Assembly (NCBI GenBank): GCA_949300335.1
Contig: CASGDV010000120.1
Coordinates: forward strand, 1-60,560
Length of the DNA stretch: 60,560 nucleotides
Source: an uncultured Bacteroidales bacterium
GTDB taxonomy: Bacteria; Bacteroidota; Bacteroidia; Bacteroidales; UBA932
Reading direction: 5' to 3'
Shown here piece by piece: positions 44,645-54,356 of the stretch. The position numbers were made by a program, and so were the translations under genes. Each line of letters starts with the position of its first letter. Positions within the stretch are counted from its first letter, which is position 1. The notes under the pieces were generated by a model. It was given only the letters and a program-made list of their open reading frames with translations. It was not told where the DNA came from and searched no databases.

Positions 44645-45904
44645 CTACCGGCTGGCTTCCCTGGTATAAAATTCAATGATGCGGGAAACCGCACGTCTGC
44701 AGACAGGACAGAAATCAACTGCAGAATTAGTCTTCATCCTGCAGTCCGGGTAGCCTCTGAAGACACCCTTCGACTGATAGCCCGCTCCTTCATATACTCC
44801 GACTTGCCTGCAGCCGTCCTTTACCTGTGATGGAATCACTGCACCTTCCGGAAGCATATCCTCCCATTTAGCAGAAAAATCATGCAAGGTGGTAATATTC
44901 TGTTCCCATGGCTCGATATCAGGATAATAATATTCTACGAACATATCATCATAATAATACTCATCCGCAAGCCCGGCAAAACTATGTCCGAACTCATGCA
45001 CTACAACCGGAGCAAATGCCTCATGACCTGCTGTTGTCAAAGTATAAGAATTGTAAATGCCGCCTCCTCCGTAAGTATCTGTATTCGCAAGAATGACAAT
45101 ATGTTCATACGGAATCCCGACAAGCCGGTCATGCAGAAGCCTGATTCTCAATGTTGTCAGATAACGGTCCATATGGAACGTATCGAAATGGGATTTCAAG
45201 GCAGTGTCCTTCCATACTCCTGCAGAGGGAACACTCACTCCGCTGTCCGCAGAAGGCAGTGCAACAGCAATGAAATTGAAGCGATCCTTGTAGGAGCGGA
45301 ACGGTTCATGTGCCAGAATACTTTCAACAGCCTTTTTTGCATCATCATAGAACTTGTCAGCCTCATCTTCCGAATACCCTTCCGCAACAATAGCCACATC
45401 AATACATTCTGACGGAGATCCGCTTTCAAGTACATATCTGGCGGGGACATCCGAATTTCGCAGTCTGCGTATCAGAATATCCGTCGGATCAACGTCATGA
45501 GTCAGCGAAGCCGAAACATTTCCTTTGATGTCAAACAAATTCACAGTTATCTCGACAGTAGAGTCCGGCATGGGAAGCAGGAACACTCCTTCAAAAGACC
45601 GTCTCGCATGTACGGCCTCCTCCGTACACTGCCATTCCTGAAACAGAGTGGAAAAAGACTGCGCATAAAGAATCCTGCCGTTTCCCTTGTCCTTCATCAT
45701 AATCATACCGTTACCTCTCAACGGAACCTCCGACATATTCACTGTCCGGCCGGCCCAACCGTCGAAACGGCTAAGTTCATCAAGCGAAATATCCGCAGTC
45801 CTGTCATTACCGGAAAATATATAATCGATTCTCAGGGTTTCGTCAGCGGCAAATGACATAGAGGCCATCAGAAGGCCGGCAAACAATGATATGACCGTTT
45901 TCAT
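44645..45904 (-). CDS. M64 (IgA peptidase-like) secreted metalloprotease
   Basis: This 419-residue protein has a signal peptide ending near SFAADE, then a beta-rich N-terminal domain (about 20-150). A peptidase M64 domain follows, with the zinc site HEFGHSFAGLADEYYY (about 301-316) and the earlier IVAEGYSEDEADKFYDDA block. Some M64 enzymes cleave IgA hinge regions (Clostridium ramosum), but most family members have unknown substrates. Calling this an IgA protease would be overreach. It stands alone downstream of the FAD oxidoreductase, with 98 bases between. Confidence 0.88.
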   Translation of the reverse strand: MKTVISLFAGLLMASMSFAADETLRIDYIFSGNDRTADISLDELSRFDGWAGRTVNMSEVPLRGNGMIMMKDKGNGRILYAQSFSTLFQEWQCTEEAVHARRSFEGVFLLPMPDSTVEITVNLFDIKGNVSASLTHDVDPTDILIRRLRNSDVPARYVLESGSPSECIDVAIVAEGYSEDEADKFYDDAKKAVESILAHEPFRSYKDRFNFIAVALPSADSGVSVPSAGVWKDTALKSHFDTFHMDRYLTTLRIRLLHDRLVGIPYEHIVILANTDTYGGGGIYNSYTLTTAGHEAFAPVVVHEFGHSFAGLADEYYYDDMFVEYYYPDIEPWEQNITTLHDFSAKWEDMLPEGAVIPSQVKDGCRQVGVYEGAGYQSKGVFRGYPDCRMKTNSAVDFCPVCRRAVSRIIEFYTREASR

Positions 45905-46002
45905 ATTATATTACATGCTTCAATAAATCTTCCGTATCTGATATTCGGGTATTTTCAAGAATAATATCCCGTATTGTTGCATTCAGGAAAATATCCTCAG
46001 CT

Positions 46003-47553
46003 TCATAGGACACCGGAGCCCGAAGCTATTCTGACAGCGCAATTTATGCCATCCATAGCTGACGACACTATACCGCCGGCATAGCCTGCCCCCTCTCCGC
46101 ATGGATACAAGCCAAGAATAGAGACATGCTCCAGAGTCTCAGGATTTCTCGGAATCCTTACCGGAGAAGATGTTCTGGACTCGACACCGAGCAACAAAGC
46201 ATCATTCGTATAGTAACCTCTGATTTTTTTATTTCCAATTTCGGGAAAAGCATATTTCAATCGCAGGGAAACATGTTCGGGAAGCAACTCATGCAAAGGT
46301 GCCGGCACTGCTCCCGGATGATAAGATGTTGCCGGCAGATTAGAAGACGGTATTCTTCGGCAAAAATCCATCATTCTCTGGGCCGGAGCCTTCAGGGAAC
46401 CTGAAAAATCGAACATGGCTTTTTCCACATCCATCTGGAAATGCAGCAGGGACAATGCTCCGTACTTTGCATACTGCGGCATATCCTCCGGCTCTACTGA
46501 CACCACCACACCGGCATTAGCCCATTTTGAGTTTCTTGCTGAATTTGACATCCCGTTAAGCACAAGTTCCCCTTCAGCCGTTGCCGACGGTACAAGTATA
46601 CCTCCGGGACACATACAGAACGAAAATACTCCCCTTCCCTCTATCTGCGTCACAAAGGAATATTCTGCAGTAGGCATGAAAGGCTGATATTTTCCATGAT
46701 ACTGCACCCTGTTTATCAGTGACTGCGGATGCTCTACCCTTACGCCAAGAGCAAACCCTTTGGCTTCCAGAGCCCAGCCCTTGCGGTCGAAAAGACCGTA
46801 TATGTCACGGGCCGAATGACCGGTAGCCAGTATGACATTATCGGATGAATATACGGAGCCATCGGCCACAATCACGTCGAACTGCCCGTCCGGTTTCCTT
46901 ACGATATCCGTAACTCTCGAATCAAAATGGTATTCTCCTCCGAAATTCTCTATGCATTTCCTGATATTCTCGACAATCACCGGAAGCCTGTCGCTGCCGA
47001 TATGCGGATGTGCATCGATAAGTATGGACTCGTCGGCTCCGAAAGAAACAAGCTGATGCAGGACTTCGCGTATATCCCCTCTTTTTGAGGACCTCGTATA
47101 CAGCTTCCCGTCGGAAAATGTACCGGCACCACCTTCACCGAAACAATAATTCGAATCTGGATTCACCTTACCCTCCCTGGAAAGTTTTGCCATATCGAAC
47201 TTCCTCTGATGGACATCCTTTCCCCTCTCCAGTATCACCGGTTTGAGTCCGGACATCAGCAATCTCAGGGAAGCAAACATTCCGGCCGGTCCGGAACCGA
47301 TAACTATTACGGGACGTGCGGAAGATACATCCCTATATTCCGGAAGAACGAATTCTTCCAGTTTCTCCGATGCCCTGCATGCCTGTATCCTGTATCTGTA
47401 CAGAACATCCGTTCTTGCATCCACGGAACGTCTTACAATACGGCATTCGCCGAGTCCTTTGAGGGAAATGCCGAGAGACTTTGCCGCCAAAGCCCTGATT
47501 TCATCGGAAGAAGGTTCCTTCCCTATCTTGCACGCATATTCGAATTCTTTCAT
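46003..47553 (-). CDS. FAD-dependent oxidoreductase (COG2509-like)
   Basis: This 516-residue protein is a predicted FAD-dependent dehydrogenase. An N-terminal ferredoxin-like segment (about 1-90) precedes the dinucleotide-binding site VIVIGSGPAGMFAS near residue 93. Further conserved stretches include YCFGEGGAGTFSDGKLYTRS and a C-terminal GLYPCGEGAGYAGGIVSSA. The family is widespread, but its reaction is not known to me. It follows tsaD by 42 bases on the same strand and may be co-transcribed. Confidence 0.85.
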   Translation of the reverse strand: MKEFEYACKIGKEPSSDEIRALAAKSLGISLKGLGECRIVRRSVDARTDVLYRYRIQACRASEKLEEFVLPEYRDVSSARPVIVIGSGPAGMFASLRLLMSGLKPVILERGKDVHQRKFDMAKLSREGKVNPDSNYCFGEGGAGTFSDGKLYTRSSKRGDIREVLHQLVSFGADESILIDAHPHIGSDRLPVIVENIRKCIENFGGEYHFDSRVTDIVRKPDGQFDVIVADGSVYSSDNVILATGHSARDIYGLFDRKGWALEAKGFALGVRVEHPQSLINRVQYHGKYQPFMPTAEYSFVTQIEGRGVFSFCMCPGGILVPSATAEGELVLNGMSNSARNSKWANAGVVVSVEPEDMPQYAKYGALSLLHFQMDVEKAMFDFSGSLKAPAQRMMDFCRRIPSSNLPATSYHPGAVPAPLHELLPEHVSLRLKYAFPEIGNKKIRGYYTNDALLLGVESRTSSPVRIPRNPETLEHVSILGLYPCGEGAGYAGGIVSSAMDGINCAVRIASGSGVL

Positions 47554-47595
47554 ATGGAAACAGAAAAATTTCTGAAACTAATATTGCATTGAAAA

Positions 47596-48621
47596 TCAGT
47601 GGAACTCAGCAAGACGCGAAACAGGAGCCACATCCAGCGGCGCCCTCTCGCCTGCCAGATAATGAAAATAACCTGCGATTGCAATCATAGCCGCATTGTC
47701 AGTAGTGAACTTGAACTCCGGAAGGAACGTCGTCCATCCGCGCTTCTCGCCTTCCCTTACTATCGCCGAACGGAGACCGCTGTTTGCAGAAACTCCACCG
47801 CCGATGGTAATCTGCCTTATGCCCGTCATCTTTGCGGCCTTGATCAGTTTATCCATAAGAATATCAATCAGGGCCTTCTGGAATCCAGCGCATATGTCAG
47901 CCTTGTTCTTCTCCATAAAATCCGGATCCTCAGCCATCCTGTCCCTTACAAAGTACAGCAGGGATGTCTTGATTCCGCTGAAACTGTAGTCAAGCCCCGG
48001 GACATGTGGCTTTGAAAACTTGAATCGTTCGGGATCGCCCTCTTTTGCCAGCCGGTCGACTACAGGCCCTCCCGGATAGCCCAGCCCCATCATTTTTGAA
48101 CATTTGTCGAAAGCTTCCCCGACAGCATCATCAATGGTCTGGCCCAGTATTTCATACTCAAGAGGACTGTCGACTCTCACAATCTGCGAATTGCCCCCGG
48201 ACACCAGAAGGCACAGATACGGAAACTCCGGATGACGGTTTTCCTTGTCATGCTGCTTAATGAAATTGGCAAGTATATGTCCCTGAAGATGATTGACCTC
48301 GATCAAAGGCTTTCCGGAAGCCAGCGACAGGCCCTTGGCAAATGAAGTTCCGACAAGAAGCGAACCGAGAAGACCCGGACCGCGTGTAAAGGCAATAGCC
48401 GTTATATCGGACATCCCCACTCCCGCCAGAGTCAGCGCCTGGCTCACCACGGGAACAATATTCAGCTGATGCGCCCTTGAAGCGAGTTCAGGTATGACAC
48501 CGCCGTATGCCTTATGCACATCCTGGCTGGCCAGCACGTTAGACAAAAGAAAACCGTCACTGATGACAGCCGCAGAAGTATCGTCACACGACGACTCTAT
48601 TCCGAGAATGATATCCGCCAT
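47596..48621 (-). CDS. tsaD: tRNA t6A37 threonylcarbamoyltransferase TsaD
   Basis: This 341-residue enzyme transfers the threonylcarbamoyl group to A37 of ANN-decoding tRNAs. Visible are GIESSCDDTSAAV at the N-terminus, the metal-binding H-x3-H in EVNHLQGHI (near 110), GFQKAL and GGGVSANSGLR near 260. The ATG at 48621 is used rather than the TTG three codons upstream. It is divergent from tamB, with promoters facing apart. mtaB, which acts on the same base, lies 5.7 kb away. Confidence 0.96.
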   Translation of the reverse strand: MADIILGIESSCDDTSAAVISDGFLLSNVLASQDVHKAYGGVIPELASRAHQLNIVPVVSQALTLAGVGMSDITAIAFTRGPGLLGSLLVGTSFAKGLSLASGKPLIEVNHLQGHILANFIKQHDKENRHPEFPYLCLLVSGGNSQIVRVDSPLEYEILGQTIDDAVGEAFDKCSKMMGLGYPGGPVVDRLAKEGDPERFKFSKPHVPGLDYSFSGIKTSLLYFVRDRMAEDPDFMEKNKADICAGFQKALIDILMDKLIKAAKMTGIRQITIGGGVSANSGLRSAIVREGEKRGWTTFLPEFKFTTDNAAMIAIAGYFHYLAGERAPLDVAPVSRLAEFH

Positions 48622-48666
48622 AATTTCCAATCATATAAACATACCGAAACGCTCGGTAATGAGTTG

Positions 48667-48674
48667 CAAAATTA
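48667..48674 (-). promoter_or_regulatory. Downstream promoter element of tsaD
   Basis: Minus strand TAATTTTG matches TAnnTTTG, about 46 bases before the tsaD ATG. It lies 23 bases from the tamB element on the other strand, so the two polymerase footprints overlap. Confidence 0.6.
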
Positions 48675-48697
48675 GGAAATTAATCCGATATTTTTCT

Positions 48698-48705
48698 TAC
48701 TTTTG
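48698..48705 (+). promoter_or_regulatory. Downstream promoter element of tamB
   Basis: TACTTTTG matches TAnnTTTG, 24 bases before the GTG start of tamB. No upstream TTTG is visible at the usual distance. Confidence 0.55.
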
Positions 48706-48729
48706 TAGGTTGTTTGGACAGATGGCGAC

Positions 48730-51700
48730 GTGGATTACGGAAAGATAAACAAGATATTTAAAGTGATATGGCTCGCGATCGTGGCAATAACCGCGGCCGC
48801 GCTGGCGGTAAACATTGCCGTGCAGCTTCCTCAGGTCCAGACCGCTATCGCAAACAAGGCCATGGACACCCTCTCGGACATGCTGGATGCGGACATAAAA
48901 GTCGAAAAAATCCACATCAGACCATTCAACACTCTGATAATAAAGAATATCTCAATAAATGACAAGGCATCTCGCTATGATGTCGACACTCTGTTCAAGG
49001 CAAAATACATAATAGCCCGATTCACATTCAGAAGCCTTTTCAAGAATGAGAACATAGGTATAAGCAGGGTCTATATAGATGATGCCCGGATGAATCTCGT
49101 CATAGAAGAATCGGACAATGAAAAAGGTTCAATAGACAACCTGTCGAGAATGTTCAGACTGACTCCGTCCCACAAGGAACAGCCGGACAGGGATATATTC
49201 ATGATAAGGAATGTGGAAATCCACGGTATGACATTCTCCATGAAAAATTTCTCCGAAACCGAATATGAACATCTCGGAGGAATAAACTGGTCCGACCTGG
49301 AAGTCAATGAAATTTATCTTAAAGCACGCCAGCTCGGATTCAAGGACAGGATAATGTCCGGCAACCTCGAAAAACTTTCATTCACTGAAAAAAGCGGATA
49401 TACCTGCAAATCCATTACAGGCAAGGCAAGAGTCGGCAAAGGCAAGGCTATAATCGAGGACCTGCTTCTGGAAGACCCTTGGTCGGAAATATCCATACCG
49501 CTTTTCACGATGAGCTATTCCGGCAATACCGACTTTTCCGACTTCGTCAACAAAGTCAGGCTTTCGGCGGACATTGCGGACAGCCATCTGTCCATGAACA
49601 CCATTTCATATTTCGCAGGCGGTTTTTCATCCGATATGGATATACGGCTGGACGGGCAGGTTGAAGGACCGGTTTGCGATCTCGATATCAAAGGACTGAA
49701 TATCGAGACGTCTGACCGCCTCGTGACCGGCAAATTGAAAGGAAGGCTGAAAGGTCTGCCCGATATGGAAAAAATGACCTGGAATGTCAGTCTTGATGAT
49801 ATCAGATTCACAACCCAAGGTATAGAAAACATCATAAAGAACTGGTCATCCGGCTCATCTGCATCTCTGGCATCATATTTCCCGCACACCAGATTCCGGT
49901 TATACGGCAGACTGGACGGCAGAATGAACAACTTCAGGCTGAACTCGAGGATTTATTCGCAATCGGGACGCATATCATCCAACCTTAATATCAGAAACCT
50001 TACAAACAAATTCAGAGCCACCTCGATTGGAGGTTACCTTGAAACCGAAAACCTCAATATCGGCCATATGCTCGGAAGCAGCACTATCGGGGAATGCAGC
50101 ATACAGACAGGTCTGAATGCGACCATAAGCGAAGGGAAAAAGACATCTTCCGAAACAAAGCTGGACATTGACTCGCTGAAAATCAGCCGTCTGAACCTTC
50201 TCGGATATGACTACAGCAACATTGCTGCGGCAGGAACACTTTCCACGAAAGAGTTCGACGGAAAAATCATATGCAACGATCCGAATCTCAACTTCCTGTT
50301 CCAGGGACTGTTCACGCTTTCACCGAAAACCAACAATGCCATATACAAGTTCTATGCGAACGTGGGATATGCCGACCTGAATGCGATGAACATAGACAGA
50401 CGCGGAATTTCAAGAATCAGGTTCAGTACTACCGCCAATTTCAATAAAATAAGCAGGGGCGACCTAATAGGCAACATAGCGGTAAAAGGCATTGTGCTTG
50501 AAAACAGCCTCGGGAAACACGAAATAGGAGACATCGAGGTTTCATCCCATTCAAACGAAGAAATATACAGAATGAGACTCAGTTCTTCGTTTGCAGAAGG
50601 ATCATTTGTCGGAAACGGATCAATATACAATTTTGCCGACGACATTCTCAACACCACCGTAAAAAGGGAACTTCCTGCCCTATATACGGATTCTCTGTCC
50701 GTATACTCCGGAAACAGATACGATTTTTCATTCAAGCTCCATGATTCGCGAAACCTTATGGCATACCTGCTGCCCGGAACATATATTTCCGAAGGGACAG
50801 ACTTGCAGATAGGCATCGACACATCGGGACTCATGAGCGCCACCCTGCAATCCCAGAGAATCGCATTCAAGGAAAATTATCTGAAGGATATCGAACTGAA
50901 GCTCGACAATTCAAACGGGAGCATCGGAGGCGAACTCAACTGCAGCACCATGAATGCGGCATCATTCACCCTGCTCAACAACCGCATGCAGATTTTCGCC
51001 AGCAACAACCATCTCGGAATCGGACTTTCCTACGACAACAGGACGGAAAAGGAGAACAGAGGAGAATTAAACGCTATATGCGGCATAACAAGAACAGAAG
51101 GAGACAGCCTTAAATACAGTTTCTCACTGTTGCCGTCGAACGTCTACATAGATTCCCAGGAATGGAACATCAAAAGATCTGATGCACAATTGTCCGGGAA
51201 GGATTTCACCATAGGGAACTTTGAGGTAAAGAGCGGAGATCAGTCAATCCGGATTCAGGGAGGAATAAGCAATGAACGGAGCGATACTCTGTCCCTCGCC
51301 CTCGACAGATTCAGTCTATCCATCCTGAACAGCCTTATGAAGAAAAACATCGGAATAAATGCTGATGTTACGGGAAAAATGCAGCTTATATCTCCTGCGG
51401 AAGAACGCGGACTGATAGTGGACATGATTTGCGATTCCACAAAGATTGCCGACACCGACCTCGGAACCGTAGAGATTGCAAGTTCATGGAACGAAAATTT
51501 CAAAAGATTCGATTTCAACCTCCACAACACCCTTCTCGACAGAAAAAATCTGGAAATAGACGGGAACTTCTCCCCGAGACTCGGAAGGCTTGAAACCAGA
51601 ATGAAGCTGGACAGCCTCGGTATAGCATATTTCCAGCCGTTTGCAGCCGACATTTTCTCTGAAATGGACGGTACCGTATCCGGCGAATTCTCTGCTGAAG

Positions 51701-53283
51701 GCCCTTTGAATGCCCTGTCACTCGCCAGCCGCAACGCAAGATTCAATGACGCCGTTCTGCGGATAGGCTATACCAATGTTCCATATTCCGTCAACGGAGA
51801 TTTCCATATCGATGAATACGGAGTGTATTTTGACAATGTATCTCTGGCGGACAGGAATGACAACATAGGTTCCATACAGGGAAATATCACTTACGAAAAT
51901 TTCAGGAATTTCAGATTCGATCTGAAGATGGACGTCAACAGAATGGAATGTCTGGACCTCACCGAAAAGGACAACGACACATTCTACGGAAAATTGTCCG
52001 CAACGGGAAACATCGGAATATCCGGCCCGATAGAGAACATGCTCATGCAGGTTGACGCCATTACTGCCGGACGAGGACAGATTCATATTCCTCTATCGGA
52101 CTACGCCTCCGCCGGCACGACAAACCTCTTGAAATTCAAGGAGATAGAACAGATTATCGAAGTCGATCCCTATGAAGAGATGATGAACAGGCTCAAGGAA
52201 CACAGGGAAATGTCGAGCGACTTCGGAATCAAGCTGCGCGTGACGGCAACGCCTGAGATTGAAGCATTCATCGAAATTGACAAAGCCAGCAACAACGTCC
52301 TGACAGGAAGGGGAAGCGGCGTCATTGAACTGGATATAAGACCAAGCAAGGAAATATTCAACATCAACGGAAACTACACGATTTCGGGAGGAAACTACAA
52401 GTTCGTGGCTATGGGTATAGCATCAAGGGACTTCACCATACAGGACGGAAGTTCGATCCGTTTCAACGGAGATATTATGGAAAGCACCCTCAACATCGAC
52501 GCCCTGTACAAGACTAAAGCATCCCTTGCCACCCTGATAGCAGACACGACTTCCGTCAGTACCAGACGGCTTGTGGAATGCGGAATAAAAATTACGGACA
52601 AGATAAGCAATCCACGTCTGGCATTCTCCATCAATATACCTGATTTGGACCCTACAGTCAAATCCAGAGTGGAAAATGCGCTCAGTACGGAAGACAAGAT
52701 TCAGAAACAGTTCCTCTGGCTGATTGTTTCCAACAATTTCCTTCCGGACGAACAGTCAGGAATCACAAACAACTCATCCGTACTATATTCCAACGTATCG
52801 GAAATAATGTCGAACCAGCTCAATAGCATACTGCAGAAATTCGACATACCACTGGACCTCGGCCTCAACTACCAGCCTAACGACAAAGGAAATGACCTGT
52901 TTGACGTAGCTGTATCCACACAGCTGTTCAACAACAGGGTAATTGTGAACGGCAACATAGGAAACAGACAATACAATTCCTCCGGCACAAACAGCGACGT
53001 TGTCGGAGACCTCGACATAGAAATAAAGCTGGACAGGCAGGGAGCCTTCAGACTGAACATATTTTCACATTCCGCCGACGAATACACAAACTACCTCGAC
53101 AATTCACAGAGAAACGGAATCGGTCTGACGTACCAGCAGGAATTCAACAGGTTCGGCGAATTCCTCCGCAAACTGTTTTCTGGAAAGAAGAAACGTGAAG
53201 CAATGGAACTGGAAATGCATAAACAGGAGCTGAACGAACCGAAAACAACTATAATCATACCTCGAAAGGAAGAAAATGAATAA
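48730..53283 (+). CDS. tamB: TamB-like translocation/assembly protein
   Basis: This 1517-residue AsmA-like envelope protein is anchored by one N-terminal helix (about 13-32). It is predicted to form a long beta-taco groove spanning the periplasm, and moves lipids or assists outer-membrane proteins. The C-terminal DUF490 (TamB) domain is seen in the last 350 residues, including INGNYTISGGNYKF, ISNPRLAFSINIPDLDP and QLFNNRVIVNGNIG. The start is GTG at 48730; no ATG fits better. It is divergent from tsaD and overlaps the next gene by 8 bases. No TamA is in the window. Confidence 0.9.
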   Translation: MDYGKINKIFKVIWLAIVAITAAALAVNIAVQLPQVQTAIANKAMDTLSDMLDADIKVEKIHIRPFNTLIIKNISINDKASRYDVDTLFKAKYIIARFTFRSLFKNENIGISRVYIDDARMNLVIEESDNEKGSIDNLSRMFRLTPSHKEQPDRDIFMIRNVEIHGMTFSMKNFSETEYEHLGGINWSDLEVNEIYLKARQLGFKDRIMSGNLEKLSFTEKSGYTCKSITGKARVGKGKAIIEDLLLEDPWSEISIPLFTMSYSGNTDFSDFVNKVRLSADIADSHLSMNTISYFAGGFSSDMDIRLDGQVEGPVCDLDIKGLNIETSDRLVTGKLKGRLKGLPDMEKMTWNVSLDDIRFTTQGIENIIKNWSSGSSASLASYFPHTRFRLYGRLDGRMNNFRLNSRIYSQSGRISSNLNIRNLTNKFRATSIGGYLETENLNIGHMLGSSTIGECSIQTGLNATISEGKKTSSETKLDIDSLKISRLNLLGYDYSNIAAAGTLSTKEFDGKIICNDPNLNFLFQGLFTLSPKTNNAIYKFYANVGYADLNAMNIDRRGISRIRFSTTANFNKISRGDLIGNIAVKGIVLENSLGKHEIGDIEVSSHSNEEIYRMRLSSSFAEGSFVGNGSIYNFADDILNTTVKRELPALYTDSLSVYSGNRYDFSFKLHDSRNLMAYLLPGTYISEGTDLQIGIDTSGLMSATLQSQRIAFKENYLKDIELKLDNSNGSIGGELNCSTMNAASFTLLNNRMQIFASNNHLGIGLSYDNRTEKENRGELNAICGITRTEGDSLKYSFSLLPSNVYIDSQEWNIKRSDAQLSGKDFTIGNFEVKSGDQSIRIQGGISNERSDTLSLALDRFSLSILNSLMKKNIGINADVTGKMQLISPAEERGLIVDMICDSTKIADTDLGTVEIASSWNENFKRFDFNLHNTLLDRKNLEIDGNFSPRLGRLETRMKLDSLGIAYFQPFAADIFSEMDGTVSGEFSAEGPLNALSLASRNARFNDAVLRIGYTNVPYSVNGDFHIDEYGVYFDNVSLADRNDNIGSIQGNITYENFRNFRFDLKMDVNRMECLDLTEKDNDTFYGKLSATGNIGISGPIENMLMQVDAITAGRGQIHIPLSDYASAGTTNLLKFKEIEQIIEVDPYEEMMNRLKEHREMSSDFGIKLRVTATPEIEAFIEIDKASNNVLTGRGSGVIELDIRPSKEIFNINGNYTISGGNYKFVAMGIASRDFTIQDGSSIRFNGDIMESTLNIDALYKTKASLATLIADTTSVSTRRLVECGIKITDKISNPRLAFSINIPDLDPTVKSRVENALSTEDKIQKQFLWLIVSNNFLPDEQSGITNNSSVLYSNVSEIMSNQLNSILQKFDIPLDLGLNYQPNDKGNDLFDVAVSTQLFNNRVIVNGNIGNRQYNSSGTNSDVVGDLDIEIKLDRQGAFRLNIFSHSADEYTNYLDNSQRNGIGLTYQQEFNRFGEFLRKLFSGKKKREAMELEMHKQELNEPKTTIIIPRKEENE

Positions 53284-53989
53284 CAAGGGAAAACTATATC
53301 TTGTCCCGTCTCCACTTGGAGACAATGCCCCGGAAGAAGTTATTCCGGCACCTGTCCTCGGGAAACTGCTTGAGATAAGGACCTTCGTAGTCGAAGAAAT
53401 CAGGACAGCCAGACGATATCTCTCCAAAGCAGGTCTGAAAGGACATATTTCTGAATTGGAGTTCCATGAACTGAACGAACACACGCCGAAAGAAGAAATA
53501 GAAAAATACATAAGTCTTTTCGAAAACGGCAACGATGTGGCCGTGATTTCCGAAGCCGGTCTGCCGGCAGTTGCAGACCCAGGGGCGCAGCTTGTCGAAC
53601 TGGCGCACAAAAACGGAATCACCGTCATACCTTTTGTAGGACCGTCCTCACTAATGATGGCTCTCATGGCCTCGGGAATGAACGGACAGGCATTCACTTT
53701 CTGCGGTTACCTGCCGGCAAAACCGGAAGAACGGAAAAACAGGCTGAAACAGATTGAAAAGCAATCGGCCTCGGGCAGACAGACCATGATCTTCATCGAA
53801 ACACCGTACCGGAACGATGCACTCTTCAACGATATCCTTGCCACATGCAAACCGGAAACGAAAGTATGCATTGCGGTAAACATCACGATGCCTGACATGT
53901 ACATAAAAAGCGACAGCGTAAAAAACTGGAAATCAAGGAAAATAGAAATTGGAAAAAGACCTTGCGTCTTCCTGATATCATCACTATGA
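53276..53989 (+). CDS. RsmI-like tetrapyrrole methylase family protein
   Basis: This 237-residue SAM-dependent methyltransferase has the fold of RsmI (2'-O-methylation of 16S C1402). Visible are LYLVPSPLGD at the N-terminus, VAVISEAGLPAVADPGAQLV near 90, and PFVGPSSLMMALMASGMNG near 120. It is shorter than E. coli RsmI (about 286), and the N-terminal block reads PSPLGD rather than TPIGNL. It may therefore be a second, divergent paralogue, as seen in Bacteroidetes. It overlaps tamB by 8 bases and folB by 4 (ATGA), suggesting coupled translation. Confidence 0.8.
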   Translation: MNNKGKLYLVPSPLGDNAPEEVIPAPVLGKLLEIRTFVVEEIRTARRYLSKAGLKGHISELEFHELNEHTPKEEIEKYISLFENGNDVAVISEAGLPAVADPGAQLVELAHKNGITVIPFVGPSSLMMALMASGMNGQAFTFCGYLPAKPEERKNRLKQIEKQSASGRQTMIFIETPYRNDALFNDILATCKPETKVCIAVNITMPDMYIKSDSVKNWKSRKIEIGKRPCVFLISSL

Positions 53990-54354
53990 GCAGAACAGCA
54001 TTACTTGAACTCGAAGGCATGGAATTTCATGCAAATCATGGTTGTTTCGGATATGAAGCCGTTGCCGGCAATCTGTTCATCGTCGACTTCAAGGGAACCG
54101 TCGACATTGAAGATGCATGCAGGACGGATGAACTCGGCGACGCATTGGATTACGGGAAAATATACGACATGATTGCGGAAGAAATGAAAATACGTTCCAA
54201 CCTCATCGAACATGTGGCCGGCAGGATTGTAGACAGGATAGCCTCCGGATTCCCGCAGCTCGGAGAATTTTCAATAAGAGTATCAAAGAGGAGACCTGCC
54301 GTCAACGGTGTAGCATCCTGGTCCAGGATCTCCCTTACATATAAAAGGAAGTGA
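53986..54354 (+). CDS. folB: Dihydroneopterin aldolase
   Basis: This 122-residue folate-pathway enzyme cleaves dihydroneopterin to 6-hydroxymethyl-dihydropterin and glycolaldehyde. Seen are LEGMEFHANHGCFGYEAVAGN at the N-terminus with the family Glu/His pattern, LGDALDYGKIYDMI near 62, and the late VSKRRPAV. The ATG at 53986 overlaps the upstream stop as ATGA. The next ATG (mtaB) is two bases after its stop. Confidence 0.93.
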   Translation: MSRTALLELEGMEFHANHGCFGYEAVAGNLFIVDFKGTVDIEDACRTDELGDALDYGKIYDMIAEEMKIRSNLIEHVAGRIVDRIASGFPQLGEFSIRVSKRRPAVNGVASWSRISLTYKRK

Positions 54355-54356
54355 TT

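Noticed and set aside
44645-48630. M64 peptidase, FAD oxidoreductase and tsaD as one functional system
   Set aside because: Same strand, but the 98-base gap before the peptidase and unrelated roles give no real support for a shared function.
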